Part shown: positions 41,713-51,149 of the stretch, one piece after another
How positions within the stretch are numbered: the first letter of the stretch is position 1
Layout of the letters: each line of letters opens with the position of its first letter
Source of the DNA: Ferrimicrobium sp.
GTDB taxonomy: Bacteria; Actinomycetota; Acidimicrobiia; Acidimicrobiales; Acidimicrobiaceae
Assembly (NCBI RefSeq): GCF_027364955.1
Contig: NZ_DAHXOI010000004.1
Span: forward strand, 117,916 to 174,904
DNA: 56,989 nt
Direction of reading: 5' to 3'
The notes under the pieces: model-generated
Told to the model about the DNA's origin: nothing
Database searches by the model: none
What the model saw: only the letters and a program-made list of their open reading frames with translations
Position numbers and translations under genes: made by a program

Positions 41713-43069
41713 GGTCACCAAGGTAGCGATTGTGGGGCGTCCAAACGTTGGAAAGTCGTCTCTGTTTAACCGTATGGTGGGAAGACGAGTAGCGGTCGTC
41801 GAGGAGCGCGCCAAGGTCACGCGCGACTTGAAGGTTGGTGAAACCAACTGGCGAGGGCGAACCTTTGAGTTTATGGATACCGGCGGCTGGCTTGGCAAGG
41901 GCGATGATCTCGACCAGAAGGTATCGCAGATGGCGGAACGAGCGGTGCGAGAGTCCGACATCGTACTCTTCCTAGTCGATGTCCGCACCGGCGTCACCGA
42001 GGAGGATCTCGATGTTGCCAAGATGCTGCACCGGCGTCCAGGCTCGACCATTCTTGTCGCGAACAAGGTCGACCATGATCATTATCAACCGCAGATCTAT
42101 GAGTTTTTACAGCTAGGGTTCGGGGATCCGCTGGCGATTTCCGCTATGCATGGGCGGAACACGGGCGATCTTCTTGATTTACTCGGTGAGCGCACTGGTG
42201 GATTTGCTAGTAACGATCCTGGTGAGTTGCCGCTCTTGGATGATCTCAATGAGGTCGAGGAGCAAGAGGAGTTGCCACTCACTGATGCAGTGCGACTGGA
42301 GGCACTCGAACTGACGGTGGCGATCGTCGGTCGACCCAATGCTGGTAAATCAACGTTGTTTAACCGTGTGGTGGGACAAGAACGCGCGGTGGTCTACGAT
42401 CGACCGGGAACCACAGTCGACACCATCGACACGGTGATTGAGACAGAGATGGGACCAGTACGGTTTTTTGATACCGCTGGACTGCGCAGACGATCACGAT
42501 ATGCCGAGGCAACGGAGTACTATTCGATGGTCCGCACCCTCCGCGCCATCGATAGTTGTAACGTCGCTATCTTGGTGGTGGACGCCACGACAGGCGTCAC
42601 CGGCTGGGATCAACGTCTTGCGGAGCGTATCGATCTCTCGGGTTCGCCGATCGTGCTTGTGCTCAACAAGTGGGATTTGCTCGACCATGACGCACGACTG
42701 ATGGTCAATGCGCAGGTGAGCGACCGGCTTTCCTTCCTGACTGGGGTGGAGCCGATGCGGATCTCTGCACAGAGCGGCAAGGGAGTGCACCGGCTGCTTC
42801 CGAAGATCTTTGAGGCCCAGACTGCCTATCGATCGCGGGTTCCTACCGGTGAGCTCAATCGATTTTTGCGCTCGCTTCAAGGAGCGAATCCACCGCGGGA
42901 GGGTCGAATACTCTACATTGTGCAAGGGGCGACGGAGCCACCAACGTTTACGTTGTTTGCGAGCAAACCACTGACGGCTTCGTACCTGAAGTTCTTAGAG
43001 AATCGAATTCGTGATCGATACAACCTGGGCTCGACCCCGATCAAGCTGCGGGTTCGACGCAGGGATTAG
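41705..43069 (+). CDS. der: Ribosome-associated GTPase Der (EngA)
   Basis: A 454-aa double-GTPase needed for 50S subunit maturation. Two G domains are seen, with G1 motifs GRPNVGKSSLFNRM (near residue 10) and GRPNAGKSTLFNRV (near 208), matching DTGGW and DTAGLRRRSR switch regions and NKVD/NKWD specificity motifs. The C-terminal KH-like domain ends with IKLRVRRRD. GTG 41705 has GGAGG five bases upstream; a start at 41693 is less likely. The linker between G domains is acidic. Confidence 0.95.
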   Translation: MAEVTKVAIVGRPNVGKSSLFNRMVGRRVAVVEERAKVTRDLKVGETNWRGRTFEFMDTGGWLGKGDDLDQKVSQMAERAVRESDIVLFLVDVRTGVTEEDLDVAKMLHRRPGSTILVANKVDHDHYQPQIYEFLQLGFGDPLAISAMHGRNTGDLLDLLGERTGGFASNDPGELPLLDDLNEVEEQEELPLTDAVRLEALELTVAIVGRPNAGKSTLFNRVVGQERAVVYDRPGTTVDTIDTVIETEMGPVRFFDTAGLRRRSRYAEATEYYSMVRTLRAIDSCNVAILVVDATTGVTGWDQRLAERIDLSGSPIVLVLNKWDLLDHDARLMVNAQVSDRLSFLTGVEPMRISAQSGKGVHRLLPKIFEAQTAYRSRVPTGELNRFLRSLQGANPPREGRILYIVQGATEPPTFTLFASKPLTASYLKFLENRIRDRYNLGSTPIKLRVRRRD

Positions 43070-43105
43070 CCTAGGTCTCGGATTGGTCATACAAATGGGA
43101 GCAAC

Positions 43106-44626
43106 ATGAGTGAACGCATAACGGAGCGGGCGGAACAGATCAAGTATGGCTGGCCGCGCTTGGTCGAGGAGAAGTTGCAAAAGGCAGAAAAATTGCATGC
43201 CCGGGAGCGCATCTCGTTGCTCGTCGATCAGGGTTCGTTTCGAGAGGATGGCCTTTTTGCTAACGAGCGAGATCCTGGGCTGCCAGCTGACGGTGTGATC
43301 ACCGGCACTGGTACGGTCGATGGTCGGCCGGTGGCGATCATGGCCAATGATCAGACGGTTAAGGCTGGCTCTTGGGGTGCTCGCACTGTCGAAAAGATCA
43401 TCCGGATCACCGAGTTGGCCTATGCCGAGATGTTGCCGATCTTCTATCTCGTGGACTCTGCGGGTGCGCGAATTACCGATCAAGTCGACCTCTTCCCTGG
43501 TCGTCGCGGTGCAGGACGCATCTTTGCCAACCAGGTACGACTCTCTGGCAGGGTGCCCCAGATCTGTTGTCTTTTCGGCCCTTCTGCTGCGGGTGGCGCC
43601 TACATCCCTGCCTTCTGCGATGTAGTCTTTATGGTCGAAAAGAACGCCTCGATGTATCTTGGCTCACCGCGAATGGCGGAGGTCGTGATCGGAGAAAGGG
43701 TGACCCTTGAAGAGATGGGCGGAGCACGGATGCATGCTTCGGTCTCGGGGTGTGGTGACAACCTCGTAGCTGACGACGAGAGTGCACTCATAGCGGCTCG
43801 TGCCTATCTTTCCTATCTCCCAACGAGTTATGAGGAGGATCCACCACTCGAGGAGGCCATTGATCCGGTCTCCGAGTTTGATGATGCGATGATCCCGTCT
43901 CAGGCCCAGCAGGGTTACGACATGCATGTGGTGATCAACTCCCTTGTCGATGCAGGGAGTTTCTTCGAAATAAAGCCCTTGTTTGCGACTGAAATTGTGG
44001 TTGGATTTGCCCGTCTTAACGGTGCGGCGATTGGGATTGTGGCGAACAACCCGATGTCGAAAGGAGGAGTCCTCTTTGGAGACTCAGCCGACAAGGCAGC
44101 TCGTTTTATCTGGAACTGTGACGCCTTCAACATCCCCTTGCTTTTTTTGGCGGATGTTCCAGGGTTCATGATCGGATCCCAGGTGGAGCGTCAGGGAATT
44201 ATCCGCCATGGTGCCAAGATGATCACTGCGGTGGCCGAGGCGACGGTGCCCAAGATCTCGGTGATCGTGCGCAAAGCCTACGGGGCTGGACTCTACGCGA
44301 TGTGCGGTCCAGGCTTCTCTCCTGAGGCCACGATTGCATTGCCATCAGCCGCCATCGCCGTGATGGGGCCGGAGCCTGCCGTAAACGCTGTCTACTATAA
44401 CAAGATTGCTAGCATCGAGGATTCTGAAGAGCGCGCTGAGTTCATACGCGTCAAGCGCGAGGAGTATGAGAAGGATGTTGACCTTCTTCGATTGGCGAGT
44501 GACCTGGTAATCGATGCGATTATCGAAGGGCGTTTCTTGCGGCAAGAACTTATCGCACGATTCGAACGAGCCAGTCGACGGGATCGGTTCTTCTCCGGTC
44601 GAAGGCACGGCGTACCTCCGGTCTAG
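43106..44626 (+). CDS. pccB: Acyl-CoA carboxylase beta (carboxyltransferase) subunit
   Basis: A 506-aa biotin-dependent carboxyltransferase of the propionyl/acetyl-CoA carboxylase type. The acyl-CoA-binding Gly-rich segments LVDSAGARITDQVD, GPSAAGGAYIPAFCD and the biotin-side VPGFMIGSQVERQGIIRHG are typical, and AYGAGLYAMCGPGF follows. It would carboxylate acetyl- or propionyl-CoA for malonyl- or methylmalonyl-CoA. No biotin carboxylase alpha subunit is adjacent, so it must pair with one encoded elsewhere. Substrate cannot be decided by eye. Confidence 0.9.
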   Translation: MSERITERAEQIKYGWPRLVEEKLQKAEKLHARERISLLVDQGSFREDGLFANERDPGLPADGVITGTGTVDGRPVAIMANDQTVKAGSWGARTVEKIIRITELAYAEMLPIFYLVDSAGARITDQVDLFPGRRGAGRIFANQVRLSGRVPQICCLFGPSAAGGAYIPAFCDVVFMVEKNASMYLGSPRMAEVVIGERVTLEEMGGARMHASVSGCGDNLVADDESALIAARAYLSYLPTSYEEDPPLEEAIDPVSEFDDAMIPSQAQQGYDMHVVINSLVDAGSFFEIKPLFATEIVVGFARLNGAAIGIVANNPMSKGGVLFGDSADKAARFIWNCDAFNIPLLFLADVPGFMIGSQVERQGIIRHGAKMITAVAEATVPKISVIVRKAYGAGLYAMCGPGFSPEATIALPSAAIAVMGPEPAVNAVYYNKIASIEDSEERAEFIRVKREEYEKDVDLLRLASDLVIDAIIEGRFLRQELIARFERASRRDRFFSGRRHGVPPV

Positions 44627-44659
44627 GGGTTGGTCGGCGGCAGCTGATAGACTCGGAGT

Positions 44660-44857
44660 ATGCCGTGGTGCGAGAATTGTGAGCGATTTCAAGACTCAGA
44701 GGAGATCGACCGCGAGGGACACTGCCCGGGTTGTGGTACCGTTATCGCGGCGCCCAAAAAGAAGCCTTGGCACTTCAAGCTCTTGATTGTTGCTACGGTG
44801 TTGTACTTGACATATCGTCTCATTCAGCTGATTCTTTGGCTTCACCATGTGCTTTAG
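44660..44857 (+). CDS. Small zinc-ribbon membrane protein
   Basis: A 65-aa protein with an N-terminal zinc ribbon (WCENCERF ... HCPGCGT, two CxxC pairs) and one C-terminal transmembrane helix (about residues 43-63, LLIVATVLYLTYRLIQLILW) after a Lys-rich stretch. ATG 44660 follows CGGAG by two bases. Such proteins are common in actinobacterial genomes and have no assigned function; it may be a membrane-tethered metal-binding adaptor. Confidence 0.7.
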   Translation: MPWCENCERFQDSEEIDREGHCPGCGTVIAAPKKKPWHFKLLIVATVLYLTYRLIQLILWLHHVL

Positions 44858-44944
44858 TTGGTTGGCCGACGGGTTGGAGTGTAGCGATGGGCTGCGCAGC
44901 TGTGCGTTGGCGGCGATCAGGGATCTCGTCTCGTAGGCGCCTCG

Positions 44945-45859
44945 ATGATTCACGCATATGACACCCAGACACTTGAGGTTGGCGATGGGATTTTTGCCTA
45001 CATCCAACGTGATGGATCTTGGTACCTCAATAATGCCGGAATCATCCCCGATCACAAGCTTTCTTACTTCATCGATTCTACAGCGACGGTGGCACGCACG
45101 CAGGCGCTCCTTGGTGAAGCTCGTCGTCTTGGGGTTGGCGACCGCACTGGGATGGTGGCCACTCATCACCATGGTGATCACACGAACGGAAATGCCACGA
45201 TCGATCCAAGTTTTTTGGTGAGCCACACGACGGTCCCCGAGGAGATGTCCAATGGTTTTGCCGTTCCTCCACCGGGATTGTTTACGCCAGTAGATTGGGG
45301 AGACATCGAGCTTCGGCTTCCCGATCTTACGTTTTCTTCGGAAATAGTACTGCAGATGGGCGGACACCGGGTCGAACTTCGACACCTTGGACATCCAGCA
45401 CATACGCTCGGTGACTGTGTCGTCTATTTCCCGGATGACCGTGTCTTGTTCGCTGGCGATCTCGCCTTCAACGGCGGCACTCCTTTTGCCCTGATGGGTT
45501 CGGTCCAGGGTTGGCTTTGCTCCCTTGAAGCCTTGCGCTCCTTCGATGTCCAAACGGTCATCCCTGGGCATGGGGAACCATGTGGGATAGATGTGTTTAG
45601 GGATATCGAACGTTACCTCAGATTTGTCGAACAAGTGGCGCGTCAAGCCATTGAGGCTGGTGTGGAGCCGTTGGAGGCCGCCAAGAGTGTCGACTTGGGT
45701 GAGTTTGCTGGCTGGCATGACCCTGAGCGCATCGTCGGTAATCTCTACCGGGCCATGGCTGAGCTGACGGGGACACCACCTGGAGGGCCGGTAGATGTGG
45801 TCGCCGCATTCGGGGCGATGATTTCCTATCACGGCGGCCCGTTAGCCTGTTTCGCCTAA
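44945..45859 (+). CDS. MBL-fold metallo-hydrolase
   Basis: A 304-aa metallo-beta-lactamase-fold hydrolase. THHHGDHTNGN near residue 75 is the HxHxDH metal site; GHPAHTLGD near 145, LFAGDLAFNGG near 172 and VIPGHGEPCG near 214 supply the remaining His/Asp ligands. No signal peptide is seen. Family members hydrolyse lactones, thioesters or phosphodiesters. It is monocistronic here and gives no context clue. Confidence 0.88.
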   Translation: MIHAYDTQTLEVGDGIFAYIQRDGSWYLNNAGIIPDHKLSYFIDSTATVARTQALLGEARRLGVGDRTGMVATHHHGDHTNGNATIDPSFLVSHTTVPEEMSNGFAVPPPGLFTPVDWGDIELRLPDLTFSSEIVLQMGGHRVELRHLGHPAHTLGDCVVYFPDDRVLFAGDLAFNGGTPFALMGSVQGWLCSLEALRSFDVQTVIPGHGEPCGIDVFRDIERYLRFVEQVARQAIEAGVEPLEAAKSVDLGEFAGWHDPERIVGNLYRAMAELTGTPPGGPVDVVAAFGAMISYHGGPLACFA

Positions 45860-45964
45860 CAACGGATAGTCGGTCTGGGTCAAGCTCATCGTAATTGTGC
45901 CGATGAAGCTCACATGGGAAGAGCTTTTGCTGGCCTACGGCGTTCAGGTGTACCAGGAAGGGAG

Positions 45965-47029
45965 GTGCTTGACCATCTTGAGGTGCTCGTTGCGCTCGCG
46001 ACTCCTGATGGCGATGCACACATCACGTATGTCACCCCGTATGCCGAGCGACAGCTGCGACTGAGCTCTGTTGGCGGAGCTGGGGAACTGCATCAACTCT
46101 TTCAAGATCCTGATCGTGCTCGTCGGGAACTGCAGCGTTTGCGCACTACACAGACGCTCGATCTTGCGGAGCTCGATTACAACGTTGAGGGACGACAGTT
46201 CGTGGCCACGATCCGCCTAGTGCGCAACACTGAGAGCGGATCGGAAGAGTATTTTCTCGTGCAGTGGCGCGAAGTAACCACTCATACTCGTGACGATCAA
46301 CGGCGGCGTGAGTCGGATCAACACCGATCCTCGGTAGTCACAGAAGCAGTGAGCCAGATTGCTGCTGCGGTCGAGGAACTCTCGGTGACCGCTGGTGAGG
46401 TCGCTGCAAACACCCGTGTCGTGAAAGAAGCCGCAGATTCGGTGAATGGGAGAGCCGCTGAAAGTCGGGATGTCTTTTTTGCGGCAAAAGGGGCAATCGA
46501 TGAGATCTCGCGGCGCATGACCGAGACCTCCGCCACGTTAGCACGCCTCTCTGAGAAGACAAAGTTGATCGACGCCATGGTGGCTACCATCCAAAGCATT
46601 GCAGATCAGACAAATCTCCTCGCCTTGAATGCGGCAATTGAAGCTGCCCGCGCTGGTACGGCCGGTCGCGGATTCGGGGTAGTCGCCGATGAGGTTCGCC
46701 AGTTGGCGAGTCGAGCACGAGGTGCCGCGTCCGAAATTACTAATCGAGTGGCCGAGGTGCGTTCTGGAACAATCGAGGTCGGTGAAGGTTTCGAGGAGAG
46801 TTTTCAAGAAGCCTTGCGTGGCGCAACCAACGCGGAAGCGGCTGCGATTGCCTTAGAGGATATCCTTACCGCGAATCGCCAAGTGCGCGAGATGCTTCTT
46901 CGCATCAACAGCGCCACTGAACAGCAGGAAGAGGCGACCATGGAGATCTCGAATCGACTGTCTGGTATTCTGGCAGCAACAGAGGATGCTGATCAGGGAC
47001 CAAAGCGACGTTTTGGGGTGCGTGAGTAG
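45965..47029 (+). CDS. Soluble PAS-type methyl-accepting chemotaxis protein
   Basis: A 354-aa cytoplasmic chemoreceptor-like protein without transmembrane segments. An N-terminal PAS-like sensor (about 1-110) is followed by a coiled coil and the MCP signalling hairpin, with [20 protein letters not shown] and [16 protein letters not shown] prefer GTG 45965, with AGGA six bases upstream, over ATG 45914 which has no such site. A different frame from ATG 45903 reads [13 protein letters not shown] and could be a displaced N-terminus. No che genes are in the window, so its CheA partner is elsewhere. The sensed signal is unknown. Confidence 0.82.
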   Translation: MLDHLEVLVALATPDGDAHITYVTPYAERQLRLSSVGGAGELHQLFQDPDRARRELQRLRTTQTLDLAELDYNVEGRQFVATIRLVRNTESGSEEYFLVQWREVTTHTRDDQRRRESDQHRSSVVTEAVSQIAAAVEELSVTAGEVAANTRVVKEAADSVNGRAAESRDVFFAAKGAIDEISRRMTETSATLARLSEKTKLIDAMVATIQSIADQTNLLALNAAIEAARAGTAGRGFGVVADEVRQLASRARGAASEITNRVAEVRSGTIEVGEGFEESFQEALRGATNAEAAAIALEDILTANRQVREMLLRINSATEQQEEATMEISNRLSGILAATEDADQGPKRRFGVRE

Positions 47030-47105
47030 CTCTGATCTTGATCGAACTTGGGAAGGATTGCGTTTGATGACCTTCTGGCGAGGTGCGTTCGATAGAATGG
47101 GCGCA

Positions 47106-47183
47106 CGGGCTGTGGCGCAGCTTGGTTAGCGCGCTTGACTGGGGGTCAAGAGGTCGGGAGTTCAAATCTCCCCAGCCCGACCA
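47106..47183 (+). tRNA. tRNA-Pro (anticodon GGG)
   Basis: A complete cloverleaf: acceptor CGGGCTG/CAGCCCG, D arm from GCGCAGCTTGGTTAGCGC, anticodon stem CTTGA/TCAAG around loop CTGGGGG (anticodon GGG, codon CCC), T arm GGGAG-TTCAAAT-CTCCC, discriminator A and encoded CCA. The tyrosine-recombinase remnant 78 nt downstream faces its 3' end, so this is the probable attachment site of the element. Confidence 0.95.
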
Positions 47184-47260
47184 TAAAAGTCCAGTTCATG
47201 GCCTATAAAGTTGGTACTCATTCTATTGACCGTGCTCTTTGAGTGGCTTCAAAAGTGGCT

Positions 47261-48431
47261 TCACTCATCATCAAGCCCCGAAAGGTAGCCACCCAGTGCC
47301 TCGGTGGCTGCTCTTAACCGTTCGGGCTGGAGGTGGCCGTACACGTCTGCTGTGACACGGATCGACGCATGGCCGACGAGTTCACTGACCTCCTCAAGAC
47401 CGACGCCTTGGGCTAAGAGAAGTGATGCTGCCGAATGCCTCAGTTCGTGGAGGTGCCAAGCGCCTAGGCCAGCCTTTTCGGCCAATCGCTTGAATGCCTT
47501 GGAAATGTTGTCAGGATCAAGCCACTGCCCCCAAGCGGTCGTGAACATCGCCGCCGGTTCCCTCCATTGCACTCCGAGACTGGCGAGGTGTTCGCGTTCT
47601 GCGAGTTGGGTGAGACGGTGTGCCTCCAGCTCTTGGACAACGAACTCTGAGAGTGGGAGCGTACGCCGAGAACGCTCGGTCTTGAGATCTCCAACGATAA
47701 CAGCGGATCCGGACTTCTTGCGGTTGCGCTCGATTCGCAAGGTATGCGCCTGGGTGTCATGGTCGCGCCATTCAAGTGCGATGGCCTCGCCGCGTCGGAG
47801 TCCAGTGGCCAGCATCAATACCCATAACCCACGGAGCCGATCACCTTGGGTCGCGCGTAGAAGTGCCTTAGCTTGATCTGGGGTAAGCGATCGCCCTCTG
47901 ACCTGTGATTGTTTGATGGATGCCGGTAGCTTTGCAGGGTTGGATGCAAGGAGCTGCCACCGCACTGCCTGATCCAGGCTCATGCTGAGCACCGTTCGGA
48001 GTACTTCACATATCGTGGGGAGAGTTCGCCGAGCTTCGAGCGAAGGAACTCGTCGATCGCCTGCGGCTGGAGCTTACTCAGCTCAGCGCCGCCGAGCCCA
48101 CCTTTGATATGCCGAAGCGCGTACCGATATTGATCGATCGTCCCGACCGACATTTCGGAGGCTTTGAACTCTATCCATGCATCGAGGAGGCCCCCAAGTG
48201 TCTTGGCTCTTGGCTCTTGGCTCTTGGCTCATCACCAGAGTCTCTTAAACGCTTGAACTCAGTCAGGGCTTTATTCGCTTCCCTGAGACTACGGGTCGTT
48301 TTCGTCCAGCGGCGTTTGGCCCCTGATGCGTCTGTCCAACGAAGCTCTGCGCGGTAGGTGCCAGGTTTGGGTTTCGTGATCGTTCCGTCGCCGGCAGAGC
48401 GAGAACGACGGTACGGACTACTTACGGTCAC
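47261..48431 (-). pseudogene. int: Tyrosine recombinase (integrase), split across three frames
   Basis: Three consecutive pieces of one phage-type integrase are in three frames. The arm-binding N-terminus (from GTG 48431; GTYRAELRWTDASG) ends in the 7-nt repeat at 48202-48229. The core-binding domain (LGGLLDAWIEFKASEMSVG) reads in a second frame to about 48015. The catalytic domain (ATGLRRGEA, HELRHSAAS, GHASIRVTADVYGH: Arg, His-x2-Arg, His, Tyr all present) is in a third and ends at 47261. As sequenced no full-length enzyme is made. The catalytic part alone might be translated from an internal ATG but lacks the domains needed for site recognition. Confidence 0.8.
48202..48229. repeat. 7-nt tandem repeat inside the integrase gene, four copies
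   Basis: Four perfect copies of cttggct. Because the unit is not a multiple of three, a change in copy number changes the frame. Five copies (or two) would join the N-terminal frame to the core-binding frame; four do not. Confidence 0.9.
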
Positions 48432-48560
48432 AACGCTAATGATAACCGATATTTGAACGAGGTGCCCACGGTGGGGAGGCAAGCGGGGGGGCTCATCGTA
48501 CCATCGCACGGCCCTCTGTGCTCGCTCAGTGGTAAAGACCCATACCTCATTACTAAATGG

Positions 48561-49952
48561 TTAGCCGTCAAACAACGAACCTACATACTTGTTGGTTTTT
48601 GCGTTAGCCAAATCGCTCACGTCTGTGGTAAGTGAGTCTCGTGGTTGCCCCACATGAGTTGGCCGGCGCCGAGCCTTTGGCATGATCCGCGCGCCCTCTG
48701 GTGTGCCTCCAAAGCGCATCAGGCGGAGATGATCGTTCACGAACGGTACGAGCCCAGAATCTGCTAACAGAGTCTCAGCACGAGTAGCAGCCACGTACTG
48801 GAGCGCCATCTCCTCGTAATCGGGGAGTGCGTAGGCAGCATCATCGCCGTGTGTCGAAACCGAGGCTTCCCAGACGTTGCGAAACTCTCGAGAGAGCGTA
48901 ACGGATCCCCACTGTGCACCCTTTGCCTTGTGCGCGGTGGCAAGAACTACTTCAGCCTTCTTTGCGTTGCTTTCATTCATGTTGAGTACTCGCAATACAC
49001 CGCCAACCGCTCCGCCCATGCGCTCTACAAGGTTGACAAGTGGGTGATATCCAGACCCGAGCGGCGTCTCGCTGAACTCGGTCAGTTCCTCCCAGTCAGC
49101 AAAGCCGCACAACTCTCCGCTCTTGGCGAGCCTGCCCTCGAAGAGGCCAGCCAGATCGTTCAACATGTAACCGATATCCTTGATGCCACCTACCACATGG
49201 AATTTAACCCCAGGATCAGCCTTTACAAGGGAGAGGATCTCCATGATCAACCGCAGGTTTGAGCGGAAGAGGACCGTCGTCGTGTCCGCATAGCCAACAG
49301 CCTCCCCTGGAGGCCCCATGCCGATGAGGGAGTAGCCAGCCCCCATCGCATTGAGGAAGACATTCCCTGAGTCGGCAATGTCCTGGCCGAACCGATATGA
49401 TCGACAAAGCGGTAGCACCAGTGACTCATTAGGATACTTGGTCGCCAGCTTGTCGATCGCATTCATCGCCCCAGCCCATCCATAGATGTGTTGATACTTG
49501 TCGCCGACGAGCACCAGTCGTCCACCACGGCCAGCATGGGCCTCAAGGATGCGCAACATTGGTGCAGAGGCGTCCTGTGCTTCGTCGAAGAAGACGACCT
49601 CAGCATCGATAGGTTCTGGATCAAGTGATGCCAGTTTGAGATAGACGCTGTGCGAGACCGGCATCGTTGACTGTGGGTCGATCTGGCATTCCCATAAGCG
49701 CTGAGCCTCCTTGATCAACACGTCTAGGTGGCTCGTGGCGTGCATCCGCTTTGCAAGGGTCTGAATCGGTGTAGGGATATGCCTGGTGGAAATCTCCCTA
49801 TCGGGAGATTTAGTAAACTCGTCGATCACCTGTAGTACCGGCGAGATCCCTCCCTGACACCCAGAACCGCCATCCAGCCGCGCAACTCCACCCCCACCAG
49901 ATACCAGCCCATGAAACCAGATACAAACATCATCGCCCCATGCCAGTGTCAC
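48561..49952 (-). CDS. FBH1/UvrD-like superfamily 1 helicase, N-terminally truncated
   Basis: A 463-aa protein with the later SF1 helicase motifs: VVFFDEAQDAS (Walker B, about 123), LVGDKYQHIYGWAGA (III, about 149), LCRSYRFGQDIA (IV), ATAHKAKGAQW (V) and QYVAATRAE (VI). The wording, with HVVGGIKDIGYM, recalls F-box helicase FBH1 relatives. The Walker A loop and motif Ia, normally the first ~150 residues, are absent, and none of the three minus-strand frames upstream to 50087 encodes them. ATP hydrolysis is therefore unlikely. It could be a truncated remnant or a dominant-negative regulator. The start at 49952 (GTG) has no clear ribosome-binding site. Confidence 0.72.
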   Translation of the reverse strand: MTLAWGDDVCIWFHGLVSGGGGVARLDGGSGCQGGISPVLQVIDEFTKSPDREISTRHIPTPIQTLAKRMHATSHLDVLIKEAQRLWECQIDPQSTMPVSHSVYLKLASLDPEPIDAEVVFFDEAQDASAPMLRILEAHAGRGGRLVLVGDKYQHIYGWAGAMNAIDKLATKYPNESLVLPLCRSYRFGQDIADSGNVFLNAMGAGYSLIGMGPPGEAVGYADTTTVLFRSNLRLIMEILSLVKADPGVKFHVVGGIKDIGYMLNDLAGLFEGRLAKSGELCGFADWEELTEFSETPLGSGYHPLVNLVERMGGAVGGVLRVLNMNESNAKKAEVVLATAHKAKGAQWGSVTLSREFRNVWEASVSTHGDDAAYALPDYEEMALQYVAATRAETLLADSGLVPFVNDHLRLMRFGGTPEGARIMPKARRRPTHVGQPRDSLTTDVSDLANAKTNKYVGSLFDG

Positions 49953-50087
49953 CAGACCGGTCCACGATCATGCCTCGATAGCAGTTGCAGACCAACGGCT
50001 ACGCTGATAGTGTCATACCCGAGGCATATATTCAACTTGTTGGCGGGGGGTCGTCCTAACGCAACTAGGTAGTGGAGGCACAGGTCA

Positions 50088-50276
50088 ATGACGCCAGTCC
50101 AAGCAGCTGTAGTAGTCGAATACGCAACTGATGAGGATATTGAGATTGCCGTCCAGCGCGCCCTTGAAATTGCCGGAGTTTCGGCCGAGGAACTTAAGGC
50201 GCAAGCGCGATCAGGACGCTTTAGCTCAGAAAACGCCCGCCTAGCTTGGTTCGCGATCTCCCCCTTCATTGGTTGA
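50088..50276 (+). CDS. Small protein, first of an unknown two-gene unit
   Basis: A 62-aa acidic, helical protein (EEDIEIAV-type heptads: ATDEDIEIAVQRALEIAGVS) ending SGRFSSENARLAWFAISPFIG. ATG 50088 has GGAGG about 11 bases upstream. It overlaps the next gene by 8 nt (TTGGTTGA), as antitoxin or immunity genes often do. No domain recognised. Confidence 0.55.
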   Translation: MTPVQAAVVVEYATDEDIEIAVQRALEIAGVSAEELKAQARSGRFSSENARLAWFAISPFIG

Positions 50277-50943
50277 CCTCGAAGGTCAGGCAAGGGAATT
50301 TGCCGCTGAAGTGACTGACCTTCTCAACCGAACGGTCACTGACGGGATACGGCTTAAATCGGTAAATGCTAACAGGCGAGCTACGACGGTTCATGTCGGT
50401 TACGGAATCAGCTCTAAGGACTTGACAGCGAAGCCCGTCCCGTTGGGAATCAGGAGGACGCCTCCTGCTTGCCACCTCCTGGTCGCCTACATACTAGGGC
50501 TCGATCCTGAACAGGCACACCTTGCCGTTGCAAAGTCGCAGTATGGCCTCTATCTCGATAGTGATCGCCAGAAGATGCTGGTCCATTGGGATTACACGCG
50601 GTACCCGGAGAACGACTATCCTAGCGCGCATGTGCAGGTGAATGGAGATTGCGAACATTTCGATACACTTACCGAGCAGGCTCGTAGTGCAGGTCGCATA
50701 TCGCCCATGCGTCCCCTACGTGACTTTCACTTCCCTGTAGGCGGTCGTCGATTCAGACCAGCCCTGGAAGATGTGATCGAGTTTCTGGTGGTAGAAGGAC
50801 TGGCCGAGAAACGAGATGGATTCGACGTGGCCGTGGCAGAACACAGGGCGAGTTGGGAGGAGCGCCAACTTCGGGCAGCTGTCCGACGGTTTCTTGAGAT
50901 AGCGCTGGCACAGCTTCGCGAAGATCGCCAGATCCAATTGTGA
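50269..50943 (+). CDS. Unknown protein, second of a two-gene unit
   Basis: A 224-aa protein with no domain I recognise. Visible features are an N-terminal charged helix, a segment rich in aromatic and His residues (LVHWDYTRYPENDYPSAHVQ, CEHFDTL), and a C-terminal amphipathic helix (SWEERQLRAAVRRFLEIAL). TTG 50269 overlaps the preceding small gene. The layout, a small acidic protein followed by a larger coupled one inside a mobile element, resembles a toxin-antitoxin or defence pair, but that is inference from arrangement only. Confidence 0.6.
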   Translation: MVDLEGQAREFAAEVTDLLNRTVTDGIRLKSVNANRRATTVHVGYGISSKDLTAKPVPLGIRRTPPACHLLVAYILGLDPEQAHLAVAKSQYGLYLDSDRQKMLVHWDYTRYPENDYPSAHVQVNGDCEHFDTLTEQARSAGRISPMRPLRDFHFPVGGRRFRPALEDVIEFLVVEGLAEKRDGFDVAVAEHRASWEERQLRAAVRRFLEIALAQLREDRQIQL

Positions 50944-50994
50944 TCCTCCCGCCGGTGGTAACGCTCCATCCAACTACCTCTTATGCCTCGCCCA

Positions 50995-51033
50995 CGACCA
51001 GCACTTTCCCCGACTGCTTAAGGTGTGGTCACC
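50995..51033. repeat. 39-nt direct repeat, left copy, flanking mntA-hepT
   Basis: Begins CGACCAGCAC and ends GGTGTGGTCACC; 38 of 39 bases match the copy at 51905-51943. The ends are imperfect inverted complements (GACCAGCAC/GTGTGGTC). Confidence 0.88.
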
Positions 51034-51149
51034 GGTAACAGTTCCCCAACGTGCCAACTCTGTCCGAGCATAACCGGTGTATAGATTTCCACCATGGCAA
51101 CTCCCTTACCGATCCGCGCCCCTACCATCCCAACGAACCAACTTGGAGG

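Noticed and set aside
49949-50293. 114-codon minus-strand frame that might supply the missing helicase N-terminus
   Set aside because: It has no Walker A motif and is antisense to the small gene at 50088, which has its own ribosome site.
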